64,000 nt of DNA from G963666705 sp963666705 (GTDB lineage Bacteria > Pseudomonadota > Alphaproteobacteria > CADEGL01), in the NCBI GenBank assembly GCA_963666705.2, contig CAXXKO010000009.1, positions 248,001 to 312,000 of the forward strand, written 5' to 3'. Under the pieces are notes generated by a model that ran no database searches, was not told the DNA's origin, and saw only the letters and a program-made list of their open reading frames with translations. This document shows positions 54,555 to 62,567 of this stretch, in pieces. The stretch's first letter is position 1. Each line of letters begins with the position of its first letter. A program made the translations under genes and the position numbers.

Positions 54555-55886
54555 ATGGCGGGATTGATGGGTCGACTGTTCGGCAAGGGAGGGGCGGAGC
54601 CGATCCCCTACGAGAAGGCGCGGGATCTGGCTGCGAACGACAAGCCGTCCGTGCGGCGCGAGCTGGCGCGCCGAAGCACGACCCAGCCGGAGGTGCTTTA
54701 TTTCCTCGCGAGCGACGAGACAGTCGCGGTGCGTCGCGAGATCGCCGGCAACGACGCGACGCCGCGTCAAGCCGACCTGATGCTGGCGCGGGACGTGGAC
54801 GAGAGCGTGCGCACGGGCCTCGCGGCCAAGATCGCCCGCCTCGCGCCCACGCTTGCGAGCGCCGAGCAGGACAATTTGAGGCGCGTCACCGAGGAGGTCC
54901 TCGAGGTGCTGGCCCGGGACGAGGCTACCCGGGTACGCCAGATTCTTTCGGAGGCCCTCAAGGACGTGGCGAGCGCGCCCCACGCCGTCATCAAGCGCCT
55001 CGCGCGGGACGTCGAGCTGGTGGTCGCGGGCCCGGTGCTGGAGCACTCGCCCGTGCTGAGCGACGACGACCTCGTCGAGATCATCAACTCCGACCCGGTT
55101 CGGGGTGCCCTGTCCAGGATATCCCGCCGCGGCGGTGTGAACGAGCGCGTCTGCGACGCAATCGCCAAGGCCGGGGACGACCGGGCGATCACCGAGCTGC
55201 TCGGCAACGACAGCGCCCAGATTCGCGAGGAGACCCTGGACAGGCTGATCGACCGGGCGCCCGAAGTCGAGGCATGGCATGCGCCCCTCGTGCGCCGGCC
55301 GTACCTGCCCGCGCGCGCGGCGCTGCGCCTCGCGCAGTTCGTGGCCGATGCTCTGCTCAACACCCTGACCGAGCGCGCCGACCTCGACCCCGAGGCGGCG
55401 CGCGCCGTCGCCGAGGCGGTGGGGCGCCGCATCGCCGAGACCGGCGGCGGGCCGCGCGCGGGCGGCACCAAGGGGGATGGGAAGGAGGGCGCTGGCAAGG
55501 GCAATGGCAAGGCACGTGGCAAGAGTGGCCCCACGCCGCTCGAGCGGGCGGTCGCCCTGCACCGTGACGGGAAGCTCGATGAGGACGAGATCGCCGAGGC
55601 GCTGGGCCGCGGCGACCGCGCCTTCGTCATGGCGTCGCTCGCGGTGCGCGCGGGCGTGCAGGTCGCCATGGTCGAGCAGGTGGTCTCGACCCACAGTGCC
55701 AAGGGCGTCGTCTCGCTGGCCTGGAAGGCCGATCTTTCGATCCGCATGGCGACACAGCTTCAGATGCGCGTCGCCGGTATTTCCCCGCGCAAGGTCCTGC
55801 CGCCCGCGAGCGGCGAGCGCTACCCCATGTCCGACGAGGATATGGAATGGCAGCTCGAGTTCTTCCGCGGCCTGGGCTCGCGCTGA
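54555..55886 (+). CDS. DUF2336 family protein
   Basis: A 443-residue cytoplasmic protein of a family found mainly in alphaproteobacteria. HEAT-like helical repeats fill the first 290 residues (PSVRRELARRSTTQPEVLYF, then ETVAVRREIAGNDATPRQAD). A flexible Gly/Lys linker follows (about 295-325), then a second helical domain with DLSIRMATQLQMRVAGISP and a C-terminal DMEWQLEFF motif. No catalytic residues are recognised. Being translated directly after a diguanylate cyclase suggests a partner or effector role in c-di-GMP signalling, which is inference only. Confidence 0.85.
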   Translation: MAGLMGRLFGKGGAEPIPYEKARDLAANDKPSVRRELARRSTTQPEVLYFLASDETVAVRREIAGNDATPRQADLMLARDVDESVRTGLAAKIARLAPTLASAEQDNLRRVTEEVLEVLARDEATRVRQILSEALKDVASAPHAVIKRLARDVELVVAGPVLEHSPVLSDDDLVEIINSDPVRGALSRISRRGGVNERVCDAIAKAGDDRAITELLGNDSAQIREETLDRLIDRAPEVEAWHAPLVRRPYLPARAALRLAQFVADALLNTLTERADLDPEAARAVAEAVGRRIAETGGGPRAGGTKGDGKEGAGKGNGKARGKSGPTPLERAVALHRDGKLDEDEIAEALGRGDRAFVMASLAVRAGVQVAMVEQVVSTHSAKGVVSLAWKADLSIRMATQLQMRVAGISPRKVLPPASGERYPMSDEDMEWQLEFFRGLGSR

Positions 55887-56332
55887 TTTGTGGCTTCGGT
55901 TTCCCCCCTCGCGCCACGCACTAATACATAGCGTAATTCCGGTGGTCACTCTCCCGGGCCTATGATGCGGGGTCACGAGTAAGCGCCCCAATAGGCAAAC
56001 CAAGGAGAGTGACCATGACGGAGTATGTTGGGTTTGACGTATCGAAGGAAGAGACGGCGTTTTGCGTGAAGGACGTGGCGGGAAAGATATTGGCGCGGGG
56101 CAAGGTTGCGACCGATCCGGGGGCGCTGTTCGCGGCTTTGCGGGAGCATTGTCTGTGCCCTGGCCGTATCGTCCTAGTGGTTCGATTCCGACGCTTCGAA
56201 CCCTCTCCCCCGCGGGGAGAGGGTGGCGCGCGGAGCGCGCCGGGTGAGGGGGTGGCCGCCCGCAGGCGGCCAAAAGATTCTTTGTGGCACGCGGGCGCGC
56301 ACCCCCTCACCCCGACCCTCTCCCTAAGGGGA

Positions 56333-57713
56333 TGTACAGACCGGAGACATAGCTGACAGGTGTTCGGAGACATGGTTGACACTTTCCCGGTCCCTGGCGG
56401 ATTGGGGAAGGATTGGATCATGGTCTGGCGGGAGCGGTTGGTGATGGATCTGCGAGAGGAGTTTGTGGGTCTGGCGGGAAGCGCGGGGGCGAACCGGCGT
56501 GAGCTGTGCCGTCGGTTCGGGATCAGCGCCCAGACCGGCTACAAATGGCTGCGGCGGCACGCGGCCGAGGGGCGGGAGGGCTTGGCCGACCGCTCGCGGC
56601 GGCCGCGGACGAGCCCGGGGCGTGTGGCGCCGGTGCTCGAGGCGGCGGTGCTCGCGGTGCGGGCCGACAGCAACCAGGCGTGGGGCGGCCGCAAGATCCG
56701 GCGGCGGCTCCAGGACCTCGGCCACGCGGCGGTGCCGAGCGCCAGTACGATCACCGAGATCCTGCGCCGCCACGACAAGCTGGACGCGGCGGCGGCCGGG
56801 CCGGCGCGCTGGTGCCGGTTCGAGCGCGCCGGCCCGAACGAGCTGTGGCAGATGGACTTCAAGGGCCACTTCGCGACCGTGGCCGGGCGCTGCCATCCCT
56901 TGACGGTGCTCGACGACCACGCGCGCTACGCGCTCGGGCTCGCCGCCTGCGCCGACGAGCGCGCGGAGACGGTGCGCGAGCGGCTGAGCGCCATCTTCCG
57001 GCGCTACGGGCTGCCCGAGGCGATGCTGATGGACAACGGCGCGCCGTGGGGCGACGCCGGCGGCCAGCCCTACACCGTGCTCACCGTGTGGCTGATGCGG
57101 CTCGGCATCCGCATCGCCCACTGCCGCCCCTACCATCCCCAGACCCAAGGCAAGGACGAGCGCTTCCACCGCACATTGGCGGCCGAGGTCCTGGCCGGGC
57201 GCCGCTTCGCCGATCTCGGCGAGTGCCAGGGCGCATTCTCGCGCTGGCGCCACGTCTACAACCACCAGCGCCCGCACGAGGCCCTCGATCTCGACGTGCC
57301 GGCGCGCCGCTACCGCCCCAGCGCGGTCGCCTTCCCGGAGACGCCGCCCGAGATCGCATACGGTCCCGGCGATAGGGTGCGCAAGGTCCAGAGCGGCGGC
57401 ATGGTCAGCTTCCAGGGCCGCCAGTTCCGCATCTCCAAGGCGTTCAAGGGACAGCCCATCGCCCTGCGCCCGAGCGCCGTCGACGGCGTGTTCACGGTGC
57501 GCTTCGGCGCCAACACCATCGCCCATATCGACTTCCGAAAAGCGCCCGCCGAGACACGAGCCGCCTGTGGATTTGATGGATATCGCTGGCGCGATACCCA
57601 CAACCCCACAGGCACAACAACCGCAAAACAGGATTGATCTGGTATTGAAGTGCAGCATCCGAGGTGTCAACCATGTCCCCGAACACCCGTCAACCATGTC
57701 CCCGGTCTATACA
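56333..57713. mobile_element. IS481-family insertion sequence
   Basis: The element is about 1,381 bp, with long terminal inverted repeats (about 50 bp, near-perfect) that begin TGTACAGACCGG at the left and, in complement, TGTATAGACCGG at the right. Both ends contain GTGTTCGG and GACATGGTTGACA. AGGGGA occurs directly before the left end and 4 bp after the right end, which could be a target duplication with slightly shifted borders. The transposase is intact. Confidence 0.88.
56420..57637 (+). CDS. IS481-family transposase
   Basis: A 405-residue DDE transposase. An N-terminal helix-turn-helix (ANRRELCRRFGISAQTGYKW) is followed by a second DNA-binding region (WGGRKIRRRLQDLG). The rve/DDE catalytic core has Asp in WQMDFKGHF, Asp in LMDNGAPWG and Glu in KDERFHRTLAAEV. 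The C-terminal barrel-like part ends near RWRDTHNP. ATG 56420 starts the conserved region; a GTG 20 codons upstream lies inside the terminal repeat. Confidence 0.92.
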   Translation: MVWRERLVMDLREEFVGLAGSAGANRRELCRRFGISAQTGYKWLRRHAAEGREGLADRSRRPRTSPGRVAPVLEAAVLAVRADSNQAWGGRKIRRRLQDLGHAAVPSASTITEILRRHDKLDAAAAGPARWCRFERAGPNELWQMDFKGHFATVAGRCHPLTVLDDHARYALGLAACADERAETVRERLSAIFRRYGLPEAMLMDNGAPWGDAGGQPYTVLTVWLMRLGIRIAHCRPYHPQTQGKDERFHRTLAAEVLAGRRFADLGECQGAFSRWRHVYNHQRPHEALDLDVPARRYRPSAVAFPETPPEIAYGPGDRVRKVQSGGMVSFQGRQFRISKAFKGQPIALRPSAVDGVFTVRFGANTIAHIDFRKAPAETRAACGFDGYRWRDTHNPTGTTTAKQD

Positions 57714-58782
57714 CCGGAGGGGAGAGGGGGACTCTTTTGTCGCGTTCGCTCCACTAGAGACGGGTACGCTGAGTGGCTGGCTGGCGCGGGATCTGGGCCG
57801 GCTGGGGGTCTCGGTCGAGGTGATCGACGCGCGCCAGGCGAACGCGGTGATGCGTCTTCAGCACAACAAGACGGATGCGAACGACGCCGAGCTCTTGGCG
57901 GAGATCGCGCGGACGGGGTTCTGCCGCCCTGTGGCGGTGAAGATCGAGGTGGCGCAAGAGGCGCGGGCACTTCTCAAGGCGCGCTGTCATCTGGTGCGCC
58001 AGCGGCGCGATACGGAGAACGCGATCCGTGGCCTGTTGGGGTCGTTGGGCCTTCGCTTTCCCAAGGGATCGGGCAAGCTGGCCGGACGCGTCCGCGAGGC
58101 GTTGGAGGGGCGTCCCGAGCTGAAGGTGATGATCGAGCCGCTTCTGTCCGCGGCGGCGGCGCTGGGCCGCGAGATCGGGCGGCTGGACGAGGCGGTCGTG
58201 GGGTGGGCGAAAGGCTCTCCGGCCTGCCGTTTGCTGATGAGCACACCGGGGGTGGGGCCGGTGACGGCGCTGGCCTATGTGGCGACCATTGGCGAAGCGG
58301 AGCGGTTCGCCAAATCGCGCACGGTGGGCGCCTATGTGGGCCTCACGTCGCGGCGCTGGCAGTCGGGTGGGATGGACTATTCGGGGCGCATCTCGAAACA
58401 CGGCGACGCCATGCTGCGGGCGCTGCTCTACGAGGCCGCCAACAGCCTGCTGACGGTGGTGCGCCGGGCCCACCCGCTGAAGGACTGGGCGCGCCGGATC
58501 AAGAGGCGGACCAGCCACAAGAAGGCCTGCGTGGCGCTGGCGCGCCGGCTGGCGGTGATCCTACACCGGATGCTGATCACCGGCGAAGCCTTCCGCCGGC
58601 CGGAAAAGGAGGCCGTGGCGACGGTGTAAACGAGCACGAGGAAACGAGAGAGTTCCGCGAGAAGCGGAAGACCCGTCCCCGCCGGGACGATGGCCGAGGC
58701 GATCCCGCCCGTTTGGGTGCTAAGCGGACAGCCGTTCGCGATTGCGTCTAATACCTTGTGTCAACGGCGGAGCAAAATTATA

Positions 58783-59953
58783 CCAGTGAGCGCCTGAATT
58801 GACTCTCGGGATATTCATTGATGGCGGATGATGGCGGATTGTGATTCTATGGTCTCCCACCAGATGTGGGGGATGTCATGGGATCAGCACTCAAGATACG
58901 GGATGATTTGACGCCTTTGGAGCTTCGGCGCTGGGCTCGCGTGGAATCGTACGGTCGAGCGGCGGCGCGGGCCTATGGGATCGCGAATGCTTTGGAGGAG
59001 ATGCCCCGGGCTGATGCCGCGCGGCTTGCGGGGATGGATCGCCAAACGCTTCGCGACGCGGTTGTTCGTTACAATGCAAAGGGATTGGAGGGGCTTCACG
59101 ACCGTCCAAAGGGCTACTCGCCGCGGCGGCTGACGGCAGACGAGGAAGCGGCGCTGGCGGCGGTCATCATCGCCGGGCCGGAGCCTGAGCGCGACGGGGT
59201 TTGCGCCTGGACCCGGGCCGATCTGTGCCGCTGGCTGGAGGAGCGCTTCGCCAAGACCTACCACCCCTCGAGCATGACCCGGGTTCTACGGCGGATGGGA
59301 TTTTCCCGCCAGAAGGCGCGCCCGAGCCACCCGCGAAGGGACGCCGAAGCGCAGGAGCGCTTCAAAAAAGGGGGCTTCGCGACATCCTGAAGGCGACCGC
59401 CGCGGCGCATCCCGACAAGCGCCTACAGCTGTGGTTTCAGGATGAAGCGCGCGTCGGCAACAAGGGCCGGGTGTGTCACCGGTGGTGGCGCAGGGGCGAG
59501 CGTGCCCCCGGGACGCGTCAAATCGGCTACCAGTGGGCCTACATCTTCTCCGCCGTGCGCCCGGACACCGGCGACGACGTCACCCTGGTGATGCCGAGCG
59601 TCAACGCCAAGGTCATGGACCTGTTTCTCGCACACTTCGCCGATACCCTGGACCAGGATGCGCACGCCGTCATGATGTGCGACGGCGCCGGTTGGCACGA
59701 CGAGCGCGCCCTCACCGTCCCCGACAACGTCACCTTGGCGCTGTTGCCGCCTTACAGTCCCGAACTCAACCCCGTCGAGCGGGTTTGGCTCTACCTACGC
59801 GAACGCTTCCTATCGCTCCGCGTCCTCGACGACACCGAGGCCATCATCGACGCCTGTTGCCAAGCATGGATCGACCTCATCGCAGAACCGGATCGTATGC
59901 GAACCCTCTGCGCCTATCCATGGATCATGAAGGTGATTTCATAGACTCACTGG
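58783..59953. mobile_element. IS630-family insertion sequence inside the IS21 left end
   Basis: A 1,171-bp element bounded by CCAGTGAG and CTCACTGG, with TA on each side (58781-58782 and 59954-59955), the TA target duplication expected of IS630. Joining the flanks at TA restores the IS21 terminal motif GGCGGAGCAAAATTATTAGT. Confidence 0.92.
58878..59944 (+). CDS. IS630-family transposase expressed by -1 frameshifting
   Basis: Two overlapping frames encode one transposase. The first (58878-59390) has the N-terminal HTH domains (AARLAGMDRQTLRDAVVRYN). The second, in the minus-one frame, runs to 59944 and has the DDE core: LWFQDEARVGNKGRV, VMMCDGAGWHDERAL and PPYSPELNPVERVWLYLRE. The frames meet at a slippery A-AAA-AAG followed by GGGG (59364-59374). 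A slip there gives RFKKGGLRDILKATAAAHPD, matching IS630 proteins. This is a standard expression mode for the family, so the gene is probably functional. Confidence 0.85.
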
Positions 59954-60048
59954 TATTAGTCCACCCGGGCGGAGCAAAACTAGTCCACTTAACGTTATGC
60001 GGTACGCGGTGTTGGGGGGTTGTCCCGGTAGTCCATAGGAGGGACCCG

Positions 60049-60091
60049 CGCTGCTTCGTGTAGCGCTTGCGTTACGCGGAGCGAAGCAGCG
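60049..60091. repeat. hairpin downstream of istB
   Basis: An inverted repeat CGCTGCTTCG / CGAAGCAGCG with an inner GTAGCG/CGTTAC stem, between the IS21 left-end motifs and the istB stop. It could terminate the istA-istB transcript. Confidence 0.65.
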
Positions 60092-60136
60092 TGGGAGGTT
60101 CCTGTGGACCCACCGGGTCAACCATTGCACCGGCGG

Positions 60137-60907
60137 TCAAGCAGGTATTTTTGGGGATTTCCGCCGTTTTTGGCTTTGGTTGAGACGATAGCTCTCGCCG
60201 TTCATTTCCAGGATATGGACATGGTGGGTGAGGCGGTCCAGCAAAGCCCCGGTCAGGCGTTCCGAGCCGAATATCTCCGTCCACTCATCGAACGGCAAGT
60301 TGGAGGTCACCAGGATCGAGCCCCGCTCGTAGCGCTGGCTGAAGACTTCGAACAGCAGCTCGGCGCCGGTCTTCGAGAGCGGCACGAAGCCGAGTTCGTC
60401 GATGATCAGAAGGTGATACTTTGCCAGTTGCTTCTGCAGGCGCAACAGGCGTTTTTCATCCCCGGCCTCCATCAGTTCATGAACCAGGGCAGCGGCCGTG
60501 AGGAAGCCGACGGAGAGCCCCTTTTGGCAGGCCGCCAGACCGAGACCGAGGGCGATATGGGTCTTGCCGGTTCCGCTGTTGCCGAGCGCGATGATATTCT
60601 CACGACGCTCGACGTATTCGCATCGCGCCAACTCCAGAACCAGCATCTTGTCGAGCGATGCGATGGCCTTGAAGTCGAAGCTGTCGAGGCTTTTGACGGC
60701 GGGGAACCTGGCCTGTCTGATCCGCCGCTCGACCATGCGGCGCTCACGGTCGATCAGTTCCAACTCGGTCAGACGGACAAGATACCGCACATGGTCGGCG
60801 CCCTCGGTGGCGCATTGGCGGGCCAGCTTGTCGTATTCGCGCAGGAACGTCGGCAGTTTCAGGGTCTTGAGGTGATGGGCCAGCAACACTTGCGGCGTAT
60901 CGGTCAT
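60137..60907 (-). CDS. istB: IS21-family transposition helper ATPase
   Basis: A 256-residue AAA+ ATPase related to DnaA/DnaC. Walker A is ALGNSGTGKTHIALGLG near residue 105, Walker B LLIIDELGFVPLS near 165, and sensor region VTSNLPFDEW near 200. It assists IstA in target capture. Its start overlaps the istA stop by ATGA. The C terminus (SQKRRKSPKIPA) is slightly extended. Intact. Confidence 0.95.
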   Translation of the reverse strand: MTDTPQVLLAHHLKTLKLPTFLREYDKLARQCATEGADHVRYLVRLTELELIDRERRMVERRIRQARFPAVKSLDSFDFKAIASLDKMLVLELARCEYVERRENIIALGNSGTGKTHIALGLGLAACQKGLSVGFLTAAALVHELMEAGDEKRLLRLQKQLAKYHLLIIDELGFVPLSKTGAELLFEVFSQRYERGSILVTSNLPFDEWTEIFGSERLTGALLDRLTHHVHILEMNGESYRLNQSQKRRKSPKIPA

Positions 60908-62403
60908 GACGCGCCTCCACCCAACAAGCTCATATAACTGGCGGCGGCCGTGGTCGCCACGTTGGCCCGAGGCAGGTAGGGATAGATATCCAGGTCGAGT
61001 TTGGGCGGGCGTCGCTCGATACGGCACAGCACAAGGTGTTTGACGGCGTCGTAGCCGATCGCACCCAGGCGCAGGGCGTCCTTCACCGCGCCGTGAAGCA
61101 CCTCGAGATCGAAGGTCTCCACAAGCCGAAGGACCTGGACGTATTCCCGCTTGCCGGCCTTGCCCATGCGCGCCTCCAGGAGACGGCGCAGGGTTGGGAA
61201 GGCATCAGGCAGTTCCCATCCGGCTAGCGGCGCGGCCTGATCCAGGGCACCGATCTTGTGCTCCAGCAAAGGCAGGTAGTGGATCGGATCGAAGACCATG
61301 TCTTCCCGGTCGTAGGAACGGGGGTGTCGGGCAATGATCCCGGCGCCGCAACCGATAACCACCTCGTGGACATAGCCACGGATCCAGACTTCCTGATGGC
61401 CGTAGGCGACGGGCACGGAATAGTCATTCGTCCGGTAGCGCACCAGGGACAGCGAGTTGACCCGCGTGCCCTGCTTGTCGCACGCGTCGAACGGTGCCGG
61501 CAGTGGCCTCTTCAACGCTTCGCGGTCACGCACAAACCGTTCGCCGATGCTCTCGCGGTGGCCGCGCAGGACGTTGCCTTGCCGGTTGCGGCATTGCTCT
61601 TCCAGGTGGCCATTGAAGGCGTCCCAGCTCGCGAACCGGGGAAGCGGCGTCATGAAGTTCCGCCGGGCATAGCCGACCACCCCCTCCACATTGCCTTTGT
61701 CGTTACCCTTGCCGGGACGGCCGTAGCGGTCCTCGAAGAGGTAATGGGACTGCAGCCCGCTGAACGCCCGCGTTCGTTGCCGCGTGCCATCTGACAAGAT
61801 GCGCGACACCAGACACTTGTCGTTGTCGTAAAGAATCGATTGGGGAACGCCGCCGAAAAAAACAAAGGCTCTGTTGTGCCCGTCCAGCCAGGCCTCCGTC
61901 GTCGCCGCCGGGTAGGCCGCAACGAAGCAGGCATCGCTGTGGGGAAGTGTCATGACGAAAAAATGCGCCCGATACTTGACGCCGGCGATGATCGCATCCG
62001 CCTCGCCAAAGTCCGCTCGAGCATGGCCCGGAGGATGTGACAACGGCACAAACATCTCACGCCGACGAAGGCGCCGTTCCCGAACGTAATCCTTCACGAT
62101 GGTCTCTTTGCCCGTGAAGCCATGTTCGTCGCGAAGGCGCTCGAATATACGCTTCGCCGTGTGGTGCTGCTTACGGTGAACCGTTCGGTCCTCCTCCAGA
62201 ATACGGTCGATGATATCCGTGAAGGGGGCCAGTTTCGGGCGTTTCGGTGGCTGGCGTCGCCGATATCCCGGCGGTTCCGAATGCCGCAGCATCTTCCTCA
62301 CCGTCTCGCGCGCAATGCCAAACCGACTTGCCGCCTCTCGCTGGCTCAGACCATCAACATGGCAGGCCAGCCGAACGCGCAGATATAGGTCCACGGTGTA
62401 CAT
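60904..62403 (-). CDS. istA: IS21-family transposase
   Basis: A 499-residue DDE transposase. It has an N-terminal HTH (LSQREAASRFGIARETVRKM) and a catalytic core with Asp in HARADFGEADAII, Asp in SILYDNDKCLV and Glu in NDKGNVEGVVGYARRNF. The C-terminal domain includes NDYSVPVAYGHQEVWIRGY. ATG 62403 has a GGCGGGAGG site. Intact and coupled to istB, so the element's coding capacity survives although the IS630 has split its left end. Confidence 0.95.
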   Translation of the reverse strand: MYTVDLYLRVRLACHVDGLSQREAASRFGIARETVRKMLRHSEPPGYRRRQPPKRPKLAPFTDIIDRILEEDRTVHRKQHHTAKRIFERLRDEHGFTGKETIVKDYVRERRLRRREMFVPLSHPPGHARADFGEADAIIAGVKYRAHFFVMTLPHSDACFVAAYPAATTEAWLDGHNRAFVFFGGVPQSILYDNDKCLVSRILSDGTRQRTRAFSGLQSHYLFEDRYGRPGKGNDKGNVEGVVGYARRNFMTPLPRFASWDAFNGHLEEQCRNRQGNVLRGHRESIGERFVRDREALKRPLPAPFDACDKQGTRVNSLSLVRYRTNDYSVPVAYGHQEVWIRGYVHEVVIGCGAGIIARHPRSYDREDMVFDPIHYLPLLEHKIGALDQAAPLAGWELPDAFPTLRRLLEARMGKAGKREYVQVLRLVETFDLEVLHGAVKDALRLGAIGYDAVKHLVLCRIERRPPKLDLDIYPYLPRANVATTAAASYMSLLGGGAS

Positions 62404-62567
62404 CCTCCCGCCTTCCATCTCAAAAAAGATCGAAGGCTACAGGTGGCAGAGTTTTACTCCGCCCGCGGCTGGGAAATCCCGCCGCTTCCGTGGACTAATT
62501 TGTCACCGCCGTTCTCATCTAGTGTCCTGGTTCGTAGGATCGTGGCATATGTCTCGGGGACGAGGCG

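Larger units (their letters stand above)
56178..57753. mobile_element. MITE-like element carrying an IS481-family insertion
   Basis: A short non-coding element inserted in the IS110 transposase gene. CTAG stands on both sides (56174-56177 and 57754-57757), and its ends are inverted (TGGTTCGA at the left, TGGAGCGA as the complement at the right). Without the internal IS481 it would be only about 190 bp. It contains strong GC hairpins such as CCCTCTCCCCCGCGGGGAGA and a GGCGCGC...GCGCGCC stem. It has no ORF of its own, so it must have been mobilised in trans. Confidence 0.65.
56015..58629 (+). pseudogene. IS110-family transposase split by inserted elements
   Basis: The first 54 codons (56015-56176) encode the start of the RNase H-like catalytic domain (MTEYVGFDVSKEETAFCVKD). 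The other 291 codons resume at 57757 (ETGTLSGWLARDLGRLG, the DANDAE motif, and the C-terminal SerRS-like STPGVGPVTALA domain). Removing 56177-57756 joins the two at a CTAG and restores one frame of 344 residues, the normal IS110 length. The outer ends of the element are not marked by inverted repeats, which is typical of IS110. They probably lie near 55920 and 58755, but I cannot fix them. Confidence 0.88.
58759..62516. mobile_element. IS21-family insertion sequence, interrupted by IS630
   Basis: Contains istA and istB on the minus strand. Each end carries two copies of a related motif. At the left, GGCGGAGCAAAA (58766-58777 and 59968-59979) is followed by TTAGTCCAC or TAGTCCAC. At the right, the same motifs appear in complement (TTTTACTCCGCC at 62452-62463 and GTGGACTAATTTGTCACCGCC ending about 62510, whose first 20 bases match). 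The IS630-family element sits between the two left copies. Exact ends and target duplication are uncertain by a few bases. Confidence 0.75.

Noticed and set aside
57718..57723. AGGGGA as a proven IS481 target duplication
   Set aside because: It is 4 bp away from the end of the terminal repeat on one side, so the match may be chance in a G-rich element.
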